64,000 nt of DNA, taken from the NCBI RefSeq assembly GCF_003056355.1, contig NZ_PYVW01000002.1, positions 372,001-436,000 on the forward strand, in the 5' to 3' direction. The DNA comes from Devosia naphthalenivorans (GTDB taxonomy: Bacteria > Pseudomonadota > Alphaproteobacteria > Rhizobiales > Devosiaceae). The stretch's first letter is position 1. Each line of letters begins with the position of its first letter. Shown piece by piece: positions 36,074 to 44,782 of this stretch. A program made the translations under genes and the position numbers. Under the pieces are notes generated by a model. The model searched no databases and was not told the origin of the DNA. It saw nothing but the letters and a program-made list of their open reading frames with translations.

Positions 36074-37107
36074 GCGAGCACCCGTTCCTGTTGCAGTTCG
36101 ACGACGGCGCCACGCTGCGCCAGCGATTTGGTGGCCGCCTCGAGGATTCTGACGACGCGCAATCCGGCCTGGCCGCTCGCGGTGGGCGCAGTGCCGTCGC
36201 CGATGCAGGCGACGAATTCCTTGAGTTCGCGGGAGAGCGCTTCGACGGTATCGAGCTGCGGCGCGGTCATGTCCCCGGTGCGATAGCCCACGCGCATCTG
36301 GCGCAGCTTCTCGCCATGCCGGGCCGCAGGCCCCGCCAGCGTGATGCCCTTGTCATAGACCTTGATTTTCTCGCTGGGCTCGAGATCGTCATAGACGATC
36401 ATCTTCTCGCTGCCCCCGACCAGCGTCCGGCGCACCTTGACCGGCGCCAGCCAGTTGACATGAACATGGGCGATGAAGTGGCTGGCGAAATGCAGGGTCA
36501 GATAGGCTATGTTCTCGGGCTCGCCGGGAACATGCCCCATGCCCATGGCGGACACGGCAACCGGGCGCTCCGGCAGCAGATAGTCCATGATGGCGAGGTC
36601 GTGGACGGCCAGGTCCCAGATGACGTTCACGTCATGCTGGAAGAGCCCGAGATTGATGCGCACTGAATCGTAATAATAGAGCTGGCCCAGCGAGCCATCG
36701 ATCAGCTCGCGCATTTTGCGAACGGCTGCCGTATGCACAAAAGTGTGGTCCACCGCCAGGGTCAGTCCGCGCCTTTCGGCTTCCTCCACCAGGCGTTCAG
36801 CGTCCTTCGTGCTCGAAGCCATTGGCTTTTCGACAAATACGTGTTTGCCGGCCTCCAGTGCGCGCAGGGCCATGGCGAAGTGGGTCGCCACCGGCGTTGC
36901 GATCGCGATGGCGTCCACCAGCGGATCATCGAGCAGGGTCTGGTAGTCTTCGGTGATTTCAACCGAAGGATAGCGGCTGCGCACGCCCGCCAGGCGCTCC
37001 GTCGCCAGATCGCACACCCACCGAAGCTTGACGTCGGGCAGCTCGCACAGATTGCGGACCAGGTTCGGACCCCAATAACCGTATCCCACAACGCCGATGC
37101 CGATCAT
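36070..37107 (-). CDS. Gfo/Idh/MocA-family sugar dehydrogenase (WbpB/WlbA-like)
   Basis: The 345-residue NAD(P)-dependent enzyme shows GVVGYGYWGPNLVRNL (6-21) as the nucleotide loop and EKP at 93-95 with VFVEKPMA, both diagnostic. HDVNVIWDLAVHDLAIMDY supplies the conserved His/Asp area. In the WbpB/WlbA branch it oxidises C3 of a UDP-GlcNAc uronate. ATG 37107 (gggag site, ATGA overlap with the acetyltransferase stop) is used; the in-frame extension to 37194 is Arg-rich antisense of the upstream gene. No UDP-GlcNAc 6-dehydrogenase gene is present in the window. Confidence 0.91.
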   Translation of the reverse strand: MIGIGVVGYGYWGPNLVRNLCELPDVKLRWVCDLATERLAGVRSRYPSVEITEDYQTLLDDPLVDAIAIATPVATHFAMALRALEAGKHVFVEKPMASSTKDAERLVEEAERRGLTLAVDHTFVHTAAVRKMRELIDGSLGQLYYYDSVRINLGLFQHDVNVIWDLAVHDLAIMDYLLPERPVAVSAMGMGHVPGEPENIAYLTLHFASHFIAHVHVNWLAPVKVRRTLVGGSEKMIVYDDLEPSEKIKVYDKGITLAGPAARHGEKLRQMRVGYRTGDMTAPQLDTVEALSRELKEFVACIGDGTAPTASGQAGLRVVRILEAATKSLAQRGAVVELQQERVLA

Positions 37108-37607
37108 GACCGGACTCCCGCGCTGCGCTTGCTGTTCTTCTGCTCGACGGTTTGGCCGACTATTCGCGCCGGCACGCCGACGACGATGGCGCAATCCGGC
37201 ACGTCGCGGGTGACCACTGAACCAGCGCCGACAAGGGCATATTCTCCGATCGTGATACCCGGCAGGATGGTGGCGTTGCTGCCGATGGAGGCCCCGCGAC
37301 GGACCAGCGTTGGCTCCAGCGTCCAGTCATTGGCGGACTGCAACTGCCCATCAGTTGCCACGGCGCGCGGATAGCGGTCATTGGTGAACATGACGCCATG
37401 ACCCAGAAACACGCCGTCCTCGATCGTGACGCCTTCGCAGATGAAGCAGTGGCTCGAAATCTTGCAGCGCGCGCCAATTGCCGCGCCGCGCTGAATCTCG
37501 ACGAACGTGCCGATCCGCGTTTCAGGGCCGATGCTGCACTCATAGAGGTTGATTAATTCGGGGTGGTAGAGAACGACATCCTTGCCCAGCGCCACATCGG
37601 TGATCAT
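37104..37607 (-). CDS. Hexapeptide N-acetyltransferase (WbpD/WlbB-like)
   Basis: The 167-residue protein is made mostly of hexapeptide repeats (IGPETRIGTFVEI, IEDGVFLGHGVMF, RRGASIGSNATI, IGEYALVGAGSVV) with the loop FTNDRYPRAV that in WbpD/WlbB enzymes surrounds the active-site Asn and the sugar. It acetylates the 3-amino group made by the WbpE-like enzyme. ATG 37607 with an aaggaag site is chosen over ATG 37625. It is first in the operon wbpD-like, wbpB-like, wbpE-like, LbH acyltransferase, epimerase, aminotransferase. Confidence 0.9.
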   Translation of the reverse strand: MITDVALGKDVVLYHPELINLYECSIGPETRIGTFVEIQRGAAIGARCKISSHCFICEGVTIEDGVFLGHGVMFTNDRYPRAVATDGQLQSANDWTLEPTLVRRGASIGSNATILPGITIGEYALVGAGSVVTRDVPDCAIVVGVPARIVGQTVEQKNSKRSAGVRS

Positions 37608-37936
37608 CGCATCGCTTCCTTGCATCCGTTGCAGGAAGCTTAGGGAAGGAACAAACGCTTGTTGCTAGCCCTCATGGTCTAGCGATTCCGGGGCGTTGCA
37701 GCCGGTACGGCAGGCGGGGTTTGATAGATCCGAAACGTCCCGACGCAGCGAGATCACGATCCTGCGAAAGCGCGGGATACTTCAGTAGACCTACTACGGA
37801 AGGCGTAGTCCGGCGATCTTTCTACATACAACTACCCATATTGGGCTAAGGCTTGGCACATCCATCAGGCGAATAGTGCCAATTGGCGACGGTTAATATT
37901 GTGTTCCCATAGTTTAGCACTTTGAGGGGCTACATC
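37608..37936. promoter_or_regulatory. 329-base divergent intergenic region with an inverted repeat
   Basis: Promoters for the amino-sugar operon (minus) and the LuxR-type regulator (plus) must lie here. One clear inverted repeat, actacg/cgtagt with a 5-base spacer (37793-37809), stands about 130 bases before the regulator and is a candidate operator. No gene or terminator was seen. Confidence 0.4.
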
Positions 37937-38674
37937 ATGAACTACGTCGCAAGTTTCCCATCTCGCGCTTTCATGCCCAGCCGCCGGGGCCAGGAACGCA
38001 TGCGCACGATCGTGGTCATCGCGCCAACCGGGACAATGCCGCCAGCATTCAAGCAGGCCGCAGAGGACGCCTTTCCATGGGCGGTTATAGAAGAGGTAGG
38101 GCATGTCGATGAGGCAATCCGCATCTTCCCAAACACCGTTTCGCTCCTGCTGGTCCACCCTGATTTCGTCAAGGATGCGGAGCGCAGCGCGTCCGATCTG
38201 TTCCGTTATCACCCGATGGCCATGACGGCCGCCATCGATGAAGGAGCTGGTACCCAGCGCGATGCAGCTGTCAGCCTGTTTGCGTCGCCGCTGGTGCGCA
38301 GCGTCCTGCCCATCCATGTGCGGAGCGAGATTTCCCTGTCGATCTTGGCGCTGCTGTTGCAGGGGATCGAGTATTTCCCGCGCTCGCTATTGGGCTCGGC
38401 ACTGGTCCAGGTCGAGCAACCCGCCCCACCGGCGCCTGCCGAAACCGACAATACCATTCCTGCGCATCTGCGTGTCCTGACCAAGCGTGAATTGCAGGTG
38501 CTTGAGCTCGTCCAGCGCGGTCTTCAGAACAAGTCCATCGCCTGCGATCTCAACCTTTCGGGCCATACGGTGAAAATCCACCTGCACAACATCATCAGCA
38601 AGCTTGGCGCGCGCAATCGTACCGAGGCCGCAGCAATTTACCGCCGGACGGGCAGGGAGGTCGCGCTCCACTAG
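37937..38674 (+). CDS. LuxR-family transcriptional regulator with degenerate receiver
   Basis: The 245-residue protein has a C-terminal LuxR helix-turn-helix (180-235; LTKRELQVLELVQRG, then GHTVKIHLHNIISKLGARNR). The N-terminal half follows a receiver-like pattern but strand 3 reads SLLLVHPDFVKD, without a clear phosphate-accepting Asp at the normal place, as in the regulator at 5430-6224. ATG 37937 has a gagggg site at proper distance. It stands between the amino-sugar operon and the rhamnose operon, and probably governs exopolysaccharide genes (inference). Confidence 0.85.
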   Translation: MNYVASFPSRAFMPSRRGQERMRTIVVIAPTGTMPPAFKQAAEDAFPWAVIEEVGHVDEAIRIFPNTVSLLLVHPDFVKDAERSASDLFRYHPMAMTAAIDEGAGTQRDAAVSLFASPLVRSVLPIHVRSEISLSILALLLQGIEYFPRSLLGSALVQVEQPAPPAPAETDNTIPAHLRVLTKRELQVLELVQRGLQNKSIACDLNLSGHTVKIHLHNIISKLGARNRTEAAAIYRRTGREVALH

Positions 38675-38786
38675 CCCGAGATCACCGGGTGGCGGCTAGC
38701 TCGTGGGAACTATTGCCGAAATGGCTGGCTGGGTGACGATTTCACCCGGTTAACAGGCCAGGGAGATTGCTGGCGGGGAGGGCGCT

Positions 38787-39665
38787 TTGAAGGGTATCGT
38801 TCTGGCCGGCGGCAGTGGAACGCGGCTCTATCCGCTGACACTGGCCATATCCAAGCAGATCTTGCCGATATTCGACAAGCCGATGCTCTATTATCCCTTG
38901 AGCATCCTGATGCGCGCGGGCATCCGCGACATCCTGATGATCTCGACACCGCGAGACTTGCCGGTGTTTGAGGCCCTGTTGGGCGATGGCGGCGAGTTCG
39001 GCGTTAATTTCAGCTATGCCGTACAGGCGGCGCCTAAAGGGTTGGCTGAAGCCTTCATCATCGGCCGCGAGTTCATTGGCGACGACAGCGTCGCCATGAT
39101 CCTGGGCGACAATCTCTATTTCGGCGATGGTCTCACCGATCTCTGTCGCGCTGCAGCCGACCGCGACGACGGGGCCAGTGTTTTCGCCTATCAGGTCGAA
39201 GATCCGCAGCGCTATGGCGTGGTCAGCTTCGATCCTTGCACCGGCAAGGCCATCCGCATCGTCGAAAAACCCCAGTTCCCCGAGTCCGACTGGGCAGTTA
39301 CGGGGCTCTATTTCTATAACAATGATGTGGTGCGCATCGCCGCCGGCATCACCCCCTCCGAGCGTGGCGAGCTGGAAATCACAGCGGTCAACAACGCCTA
39401 TCTTGAGCGTGGTCTGCTGCAGGTGGCGCAACTGGGCCGGGGCTATGCCTGGCTCGATACCGGCACGCACGAAAGCCTGCACGACGCTGCATCTTTTGTT
39501 CGCACCATCGAGCACCGGCAGGGCATGCAGATCGCGTGCCTCGAGGAAATCGGGCTGGAGATGGGCTGGCTCGATCCTGATCGAGCCCGGACCCGCGCGG
39601 CCATGCTCGGCAATACGCGCTATGCCTCCTACTTGCACAGGCGCATCCGGGATCTGGTGTCATGA
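38787..39665 (+). CDS. rfbA: Glucose-1-phosphate thymidylyltransferase
   Basis: This makes dTDP-glucose from dTTP and glucose 1-phosphate, the first step to dTDP-L-rhamnose. The 292 residues fit the family. Motifs are [13 protein letters not shown] (6-18), the pyrophosphorylase loop, [11 protein letters not shown] with the metal-binding Asp and [19 protein letters not shown] with the catalytic Lys. The start is TTG 38787, with a gggaggg site before it and no usable ATG. It heads rfbA-rfbC-rfbB-rfbD, all joined by 4-base overlaps. Confidence 0.97.
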   Translation: MKGIVLAGGSGTRLYPLTLAISKQILPIFDKPMLYYPLSILMRAGIRDILMISTPRDLPVFEALLGDGGEFGVNFSYAVQAAPKGLAEAFIIGREFIGDDSVAMILGDNLYFGDGLTDLCRAAADRDDGASVFAYQVEDPQRYGVVSFDPCTGKAIRIVEKPQFPESDWAVTGLYFYNNDVVRIAAGITPSERGELEITAVNNAYLERGLLQVAQLGRGYAWLDTGTHESLHDAASFVRTIEHRQGMQIACLEEIGLEMGWLDPDRARTRAAMLGNTRYASYLHRRIRDLVS

Positions 39666-40237
39666 GCCTGCAGATCCGCCCGCTAGCGCTACCCGGCGTT
39701 CTGGAGATCGTTCCCAAACGGTTTGGCGATGACCGTGGCGTGTTCTGCGAAACCTGGAACGCCGAGAGCTTTCGTGAAGCCGGGCTAGACCTCGACTTTG
39801 TCCAGGACAATCATTCCATATCCGCTGCGCGCGGCGTAGTCCGAGGGCTACATTATCAATTGCCGCCGCATGCGCAGGACAAGCTGGTACGCGTGGTGCG
39901 CGGTGCCATATTTGACGTTGCCGTCGATATCCGAAGGGACTCGCCCAGTTTTGGCAAATGGGTTGGGCTAGAGCTATCGGCCGACAAGTGGAACCAGCTG
40001 CTGGTTCCAAAGGGCTATGCGCATGGCTTCCAGACGCTCCAGCCTGATACCGAGGTAATCTACAAGGTCACCCATCGATATAGCCCGAGCCATGACCGTT
40101 CGATCCGCTTCGATGATCCCCAACTGGCTATCGCCTGGCCCATCGGTCCTGCCGAGGTTCAACTGTCGGACAAGGATGCACGGGCGCCACTGCTGGCGGA
40201 TGCAGAACTGCTCGCGCGCGGCGCGGTGCCGGCATGA
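39662..40237 (+). CDS. rfbC: dTDP-4-dehydrorhamnose 3,5-epimerase
   Basis: The 191-residue cupin epimerises C3 and C5 of dTDP-4-keto-6-deoxyglucose. Visible family motifs are [20 protein letters not shown] with the catalytic His, [20 protein letters not shown], and [11 protein letters not shown] followed by the conserved Tyr/Asp region. It overlaps rfbA and rfbB by ATGA at each end, so the order is A-C-B-D rather than the common B-D-A-C. Confidence 0.96.
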   Translation: MSLQIRPLALPGVLEIVPKRFGDDRGVFCETWNAESFREAGLDLDFVQDNHSISAARGVVRGLHYQLPPHAQDKLVRVVRGAIFDVAVDIRRDSPSFGKWVGLELSADKWNQLLVPKGYAHGFQTLQPDTEVIYKVTHRYSPSHDRSIRFDDPQLAIAWPIGPAEVQLSDKDARAPLLADAELLARGAVPA

Positions 40238-41301
40238 AGATCCTTGTGACAGGCGGGGCGGGGTTTATCGGCTCGGCCGTGTGCCGCCTCCTGGCGCAGG
40301 ACCCCGCCAATACGGTGGTCGTGCTCGACAATCTCACCTACGCGGGCAATCTCAGCTCGCTCGACGCAGTGCGCTCGACGCCACGGTTCTTCTTCGTGCG
40401 CGGCGATATCGGCGATGAGGCGCTGGTCAGCAAGACGCTTAACTATCACGGAATCGATCACGTCATGCACCTGGCGGCGGAAACGCATGTGGACCGCTCC
40501 ATCGATGCGCCCGCCGCCTTTCTCAATACAAATGTGGTCGGCACCTTCCACCTGTTGCAATCGGCGTTGCGCTATTGGCGAAGCCTGCCCGCCGACAGGC
40601 GCGAAGAATTCCGCTTCCACCACGTCTCGACCGATGAAGTGTTCGGGGATCTGCCGTTCGACGGAAGCCTCTTCACTGAAACAACACCCTATGCTCCTTC
40701 GTCGCCCTATTCGGCGTCCAAGGCCGCCTCGGACCATCTGGTCCGTGCCTGGCACCACACCTTCGGCCTGCCGGTGGTGCTGACCAATTGCTCCAACAAT
40801 TACGGGCCATACCATTTCCCCGAGAAGCTGGTGCCGCTCACTATTCTCAATGCTCTCGAGGAAAAACCGCTGCCGGTCTATGGCATTGGCAGCAATGTGC
40901 GTGACTGGCTCCATGTCGAGGACCACGCCCGCGCCCTGGTGCTGGTCAGCCAATCGGGGCAGGTGGGGGAAAGCTACAATATCGGCGGCCGTGCAGAATG
41001 CACCAATCTGCAATTGGTCGAGATGCTGTGCCAGCTGCTTGACATCAAGCAGCCACGCGCCAGCGGCGGACCCTATGGCGATCTCATCAGTTTCGTTGCC
41101 GACCGCCCGGGCCATGACCGGCGCTATGCCATGGACATCGGCAAAATCGAACGCGACCTTGGCTGGCAACCGCAGGAGACGCTGCAAACGGGCATGGCGC
41201 GAACGGTTGATTGGTACATCGACAATCCCGGCTGGTGGAAGCCCTTGCGGAAAAATCGCTACGCGGGCCAGAGGCTGGGCGTCGGAGTGCCCGCCCAATG
41301 A
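40234..41301 (+). CDS. rfbB: dTDP-glucose 4,6-dehydratase
   Basis: The 355-residue NAD-dependent enzyme removes water from dTDP-glucose to give the 4-keto-6-deoxy sugar. It has [10 protein letters not shown] (7-16), [13 protein letters not shown], the catalytic Thr-Asp-Glu in [12 protein letters not shown] and the Tyr/Lys pair in [17 protein letters not shown], then [12 protein letters not shown]. It overlaps rfbC and rfbD by 4 bases at each end. Confidence 0.97.
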   Translation: MKILVTGGAGFIGSAVCRLLAQDPANTVVVLDNLTYAGNLSSLDAVRSTPRFFFVRGDIGDEALVSKTLNYHGIDHVMHLAAETHVDRSIDAPAAFLNTNVVGTFHLLQSALRYWRSLPADRREEFRFHHVSTDEVFGDLPFDGSLFTETTPYAPSSPYSASKAASDHLVRAWHHTFGLPVVLTNCSNNYGPYHFPEKLVPLTILNALEEKPLPVYGIGSNVRDWLHVEDHARALVLVSQSGQVGESYNIGGRAECTNLQLVEMLCQLLDIKQPRASGGPYGDLISFVADRPGHDRRYAMDIGKIERDLGWQPQETLQTGMARTVDWYIDNPGWWKPLRKNRYAGQRLGVGVPAQ

Positions 41302-42164
41302 AAATCCTCGTCACCGGCAGAACGGGTCAACTGGCACGATGCCTGGCCCAGATTGCCTGGGACGCTCCGGGGGTAGAGGTGGTGACGGTTGGTCGCCCCC
41401 AATTCGATCTGCTTGACGCCGCGAGCATCGCGCGGACGTTTCTCGCGGTACAGCCGGACCTTGTGGTTTCCGCTGCTGCCTATACCGCAGTCGACAAGGC
41501 CGAAAGCGAAGAGGAGGAAGCCTTCGCCGTCAATGCCACCGGCGCAGGGCTGGTTGCCGAGGCCGCCTTCCGACACGCCATCCCCATTATTCATATCTCG
41601 ACGGATTATGTGTTCAACGGCGACAAGGGCGCGCCTTACGAGGAGAGGGACCCCGTGGACCCGCTCAATGTCTATGGGCGCACCAAGCTTGAGGGGGAGT
41701 TCAGGGTCGCGTCGGCCAATGACCGGCATGTCATCCTGCGCACGGCATGGGCCTATAGTCCGTTCGGGCGCAATTTCGTGCGCACCATGCTCGATCTTGC
41801 CGCCAACCGGGAACACATCAATGTCGTAGCGGACCGGTTTGGCAGCCCGACATCCATGCTGGATCTTGGTGGCGCGATCCTGGCCGCTGCCCGAAATCTC
41901 GCACCCGGAAAATACGGCATCTACCATCTGGCGGGCAAAGGCCGCACCAATTGGGCCGATCTAGCCCGGGAGGTGATGGAAGCAAGCCGCGAGCTTGGCG
42001 GACCGCACGCCGAAATCGTCGGTATTGCGGCGGCCGATTATCCGACGCCGGCGGTTCGCCCGGTCGACTCCAGCCTCTCCTGTGCCCTGTTCGAGCGCAA
42101 GTTCGGCTGGATCATGCCCAATTGGCACCACAGCGTGCGCAATGTCGTGGAACAACTGGTCTAG
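41298..42164 (+). CDS. rfbD: dTDP-4-dehydrorhamnose reductase
   Basis: The 288-residue NADPH-dependent reductase finishes dTDP-L-rhamnose. It has [10 protein letters not shown] (7-16), [34 protein letters not shown] and [11 protein letters not shown] with the catalytic Tyr/Lys. ATG 41298 overlaps the rfbB stop; the frame open back to 41211 is discarded. It ends 16 bases before the convergent META-domain gene, leaving little room for a terminator. Confidence 0.96.
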   Translation: MKILVTGRTGQLARCLAQIAWDAPGVEVVTVGRPQFDLLDAASIARTFLAVQPDLVVSAAAYTAVDKAESEEEEAFAVNATGAGLVAEAAFRHAIPIIHISTDYVFNGDKGAPYEERDPVDPLNVYGRTKLEGEFRVASANDRHVILRTAWAYSPFGRNFVRTMLDLAANREHINVVADRFGSPTSMLDLGGAILAAARNLAPGKYGIYHLAGKGRTNWADLAREVMEASRELGGPHAEIVGIAAADYPTPAVRPVDSSLSCALFERKFGWIMPNWHHSVRNVVEQLV

Positions 42165-42180
42165 ATCATCAACGCCGGAT

Positions 42181-42945
42181 TTAGGGGCGGCGGACCAGAC
42201 CCACCAGTGGGACCCCAGCCGCATCCAGCAATTGCAGGGCTGCGCCGTCCTGACGATAGTCTGAGGTGGCGCCCAGGGCCGCAAACAGCGCGGCTTCCTG
42301 GTCCATTACGTCGGGTGCGCAGGCCATGCGGGTTGCGGCAACGGCCCCAAAGCTGAGCGGGCTCGCTTCGAAATCGGCCTCGGTGAAGAAATTATTGCAG
42401 CCGCCATGGCCGCCCGCCCGATGATCGGGCGCAATGGAAAGTGTCACCCTGGTTTCGGCCAACACCGGCTTGCCGCCAATGCTCGTGACCATCCAGGCAG
42501 TATCGAGCAGGGAACTGGACGGGACTTCGGGCACTGCTGTCCTGAGGGGGGGTGGAACTGGCTCGGGCGAGAAGCTGACGATAATGAGCGTTGGTTCGGC
42601 CGGCGGAATGTCCACCGGCATCGCCGGCGCATTGCGGAACAGCGTCCGGCCTCCTGAACGGATTTCCGCCACGAGGCCAAACAGGCCACCCGCTTCGACG
42701 ACATTGCTGCGGACATCGAGGGTGAACTGGAGTGGCACGCCTCCCCGGCTGCCGACAGGGGCGGCGGCGCTGGCGATGACGCTTCCACCCGGTAGGGAAA
42801 CCAGGCTCACCCAAAGCTCGGCGTCGGCGGGCAACGCGATGCGCTCGCGATAGGTCACGTCGCCGGTAAACGTAAAATCGTCCGCAAGGGCGAAATGCAC
42901 GAACGACAACAAGGCAAAGGCCGTTAGCACCAGTTTCCTGAACAT
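42181..42945 (-). CDS. Exported YbaY / META-domain protein
   Basis: The 254-residue protein has a Sec signal peptide (MFRKLVLTAFALLSFVHFALA, cut near residue 21). It is followed by a YbaY-like beta domain (about 25-120; TYRERIALPADAELWVSL) and, after a Pro-rich linker, a META/HslJ domain (about 145-250) with GGKPVLAETRVTL, GCNNFFTEADF and ATRMACAPDVMDQEAALFAA. Both domains occur in periplasmic or envelope stress proteins; molecular function is unknown. There is no lipobox, so it is probably a soluble periplasmic protein. It marks the border between polysaccharide and purine genes. Confidence 0.85.
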   Translation of the reverse strand: MFRKLVLTAFALLSFVHFALADDFTFTGDVTYRERIALPADAELWVSLVSLPGGSVIASAAAPVGSRGGVPLQFTLDVRSNVVEAGGLFGLVAEIRSGGRTLFRNAPAMPVDIPPAEPTLIIVSFSPEPVPPPLRTAVPEVPSSSLLDTAWMVTSIGGKPVLAETRVTLSIAPDHRAGGHGGCNNFFTEADFEASPLSFGAVAATRMACAPDVMDQEAALFAALGATSDYRQDGAALQLLDAAGVPLVGLVRRP

Positions 42946-43005
42946 GGTTTCCTCCTGCCGCAGGGCAAGACTAGCGCGTTTTGTTACCGGAGGCGAGGGG
43001 AACGG

Positions 43006-43497
43006 CTACTGCATCATGACCGTGTGCGGGACATCGAAGTGGTGCTCCTCCAGATTGTTGCCATCGCCCCCGCGGTCCACCACCAGAAACTCGCTGACCC
43101 CATGCAACGGCGTCAGCACGCCATGCCAGGTGTTCATGGCAATATTGACGCCTTGCCCCGGCGCCGTGAGGAACGCCCGCGGCACGTCCGGAATGCCCGA
43201 AAGATCACCCGCAACAATGACCAGGAACGGCAGATCGCCGAGCGGAAAAAACGCTTGGCTCCCGAGCGGATGACGCTCCACAAGTCTGAGGCTCAGCGGC
43301 AGCTCATAAGGCTTACCCCGAAAGATGGAGATCAGCGGCCGCGGATGAACGCCGCCCAGCTCCACGCGCGCGAGATCGTGGTAGCGTTCCGTCATCCCCC
43401 CATTGATGGGGTAGTGATTGGCCCCCTCTTTCTGGATCACCTGCCCGAATGGGGCAAAGGCCTCGGGCGTCAGCGGTTCGATCAGGATCGTGCTCAT
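43006..43497 (-). CDS. allA: Ureidoglycolate lyase
   Basis: The 163-residue protein splits (S)-ureidoglycolate into glyoxylate and urea, the last step of allantoin use. It shows the AllA pattern: LTPEAFAPFGQVI at the start, FRGKPYELPLSLRLVERHPL, SQAFFPLGDLPFLVIVA and GVNIAMNTWHGVLTPL. ATG 43497 overlaps the allE stop by 4 bases; the frame extending to 43596 is discarded. The glyoxylate formed can be used by malate synthase G encoded at 60015-62177. Confidence 0.94.
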   Translation of the reverse strand: MSTILIEPLTPEAFAPFGQVIQKEGANHYPINGGMTERYHDLARVELGGVHPRPLISIFRGKPYELPLSLRLVERHPLGSQAFFPLGDLPFLVIVAGDLSGIPDVPRAFLTAPGQGVNIAMNTWHGVLTPLHGVSEFLVVDRGGDGNNLEEHHFDVPHTVMMQ

Positions 43498-44315
43498 GGC
43501 ATCAGCTTCATGTGGCGGTTGACGTCCTTGTAGAGCAGATAGCGGAACCGTCCCGGCCCGGCGTAGCAGGCTTGCGGGCAAAACGCGCGCAGCCACATGA
43601 AATCCCCGGCCTCCACCTCCACCCAGTCGCGGTTCAGCCGATACACCGCCTTGCCCTCGAGCACGTATAACCCATGCTCCATCACATGGGTTTCCTCGAA
43701 TGGAATGACCGCGCCCGGCTCCAGCGTCACGATATTGACGTGCATGTCGTGCCGGACATCGTCGGGCTCGACGAAGCGCGTGGTCCCCCAGCGATCGTTC
43801 GTTCCCGCCATCCAGTTGATCGGCTGCTCGCGTTCATTGGCCACGAAGGCGCTGGGCGCTTCGATCCCGTCGACCGCTTCATAGCGCTTGCGGACCCAGT
43901 GGAAACGCACCGGCGCCGTGCCCTTGTTATACAGGCTCCAACTCACCCCCGGCGGCAAGAACGCATAGCCGCCTTCTTCCAGCAAATGGCTTTGCCCCTC
44001 GATGGTCAGCGTCGCCTGGCCGGCGACCACGAACAACACGCCCTCGGCGCCCTTGTCGGGTTCTGGCCGCATGCTGCCGCCGCCGGGCAGCACCTCAACG
44101 ATGTATTGCGAGAAGGTTTCGGAAAAGCCCGATAGCGGCCGCGCGATCACCCAGGCGCGCGTCTGGTCCCAATGGGGCAGATAGCTGGTGACGATGTCGG
44201 TCATCACCCCGCGCGGGATCACGGCATAGGCCTCGGTGAATACCGCCCGGCCGGTATGCAAAGTCGTCTGGCCGGGCAGGCCGGCCGCCGGGGTTGCATA
44301 GGTGGAAGTGGACAT
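43494..44315 (-). CDS. allE: (S)-ureidoglycine aminohydrolase
   Basis: The 273-residue bicupin releases ammonia from (S)-ureidoglycine to give ureidoglycolate. Two cupin halves are visible: the first with FVVAGQATLTIEGQSHLL and GGYAFLPPGVSW, the second with PFEETHVMEHGLYVLEGKA and GDFMWLRAFCPQACYAG, holding the metal-binding Glu/His/Gln set of the AllE (YlbA) family. ATG 44315 follows an aggaga site. It is translationally coupled to allA. Confidence 0.93.
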   Translation of the reverse strand: MSTSTYATPAAGLPGQTTLHTGRAVFTEAYAVIPRGVMTDIVTSYLPHWDQTRAWVIARPLSGFSETFSQYIVEVLPGGGSMRPEPDKGAEGVLFVVAGQATLTIEGQSHLLEEGGYAFLPPGVSWSLYNKGTAPVRFHWVRKRYEAVDGIEAPSAFVANEREQPINWMAGTNDRWGTTRFVEPDDVRHDMHVNIVTLEPGAVIPFEETHVMEHGLYVLEGKAVYRLNRDWVEVEAGDFMWLRAFCPQACYAGPGRFRYLLYKDVNRHMKLMP

Positions 44316-44386
44316 TGGTCTCCTGACGCGCAGAGCAGTATCGGTAGCCAATGAGATAGCGCAGTTTACCGGCGCCCAAAAGTGGG

Positions 44387-44731
44387 TCAGGCGCTTCCCT
44401 GCTGCTCTGGCGTTTCCAGGTTCCGCTGAAGCTTGCTCAGCATCATGCTGGCATAGGCGGCATAGGGGCCGATCCAGCGTTCGTGGATGGCCTGGATCGG
44501 CAGCGCGTCAAGATGGTTCCAGCGCTCGCGCCCACGCCGTTCGGCGATGACGAGCCCCGCCTGCGCCAGCACGCCCAGATGCTGCATCACCGTGCAGCGA
44601 TCCAGCTCCGGCATCAGCTCGCAGAGCGCTCCGGTCGTGCGCGGCTCAACCTTGAGCAGGTCCAGCAATTGCCGCCGGACGCGGTGGCTCAGGGCCTTGA
44701 AAATGAGATCGTCCTGGTCGTCTGTTGACAT
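44387..44731 (-). CDS. ArsR-family repressor
   Basis: The 114-residue winged-helix regulator has KALSHRVRRQLLDLL, then ALCELMPELDRCTVMQHLGVL as the recognition helix region, and the wing GLVIAERRGRERW. No cysteine pair for metal is present, so it is of the metal-independent ArsR type often paired with an SRPBCC protein. Its start codon lies inside the inverted repeat at 44730-44749 and no ribosome-binding site precedes it, which suggests a leaderless message and self-repression. It is divergent from the SRPBCC gene. Confidence 0.9.
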   Translation of the reverse strand: MSTDDQDDLIFKALSHRVRRQLLDLLKVEPRTTGALCELMPELDRCTVMQHLGVLAQAGLVIAERRGRERWNHLDALPIQAIHERWIGPYAAYASMMLSKLQRNLETPEQQGSA

Positions 44732-44766
44732 GTTATGTTTCTATAACATATTGTGTTGCGGGTCAA
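44725..44766. promoter_or_regulatory. Divergent promoters with ArsR-type operator
   Basis: A perfect inverted repeat atgttat-6-ataacat (44730-44749) lies between the two start codons. On the plus strand ttgaca (44725-44730) and catatt (44747-44752), 16 bases apart, flank it and would drive the SRPBCC gene. On the minus strand ttgacc (44761-44766) and tataga (44740-44745), 15 apart, would start transcription at about the arsR ATG. A repressor bound to the repeat would block both promoters. Confidence 0.72.
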
Positions 44767-44782
44767 GTAGAGGATGTGAACG

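Noticed and set aside
40159-41298. 379-codon minus-strand frame opposite rfbB
   Set aside because: Antisense shadow of a clearly conserved rfbB gene.
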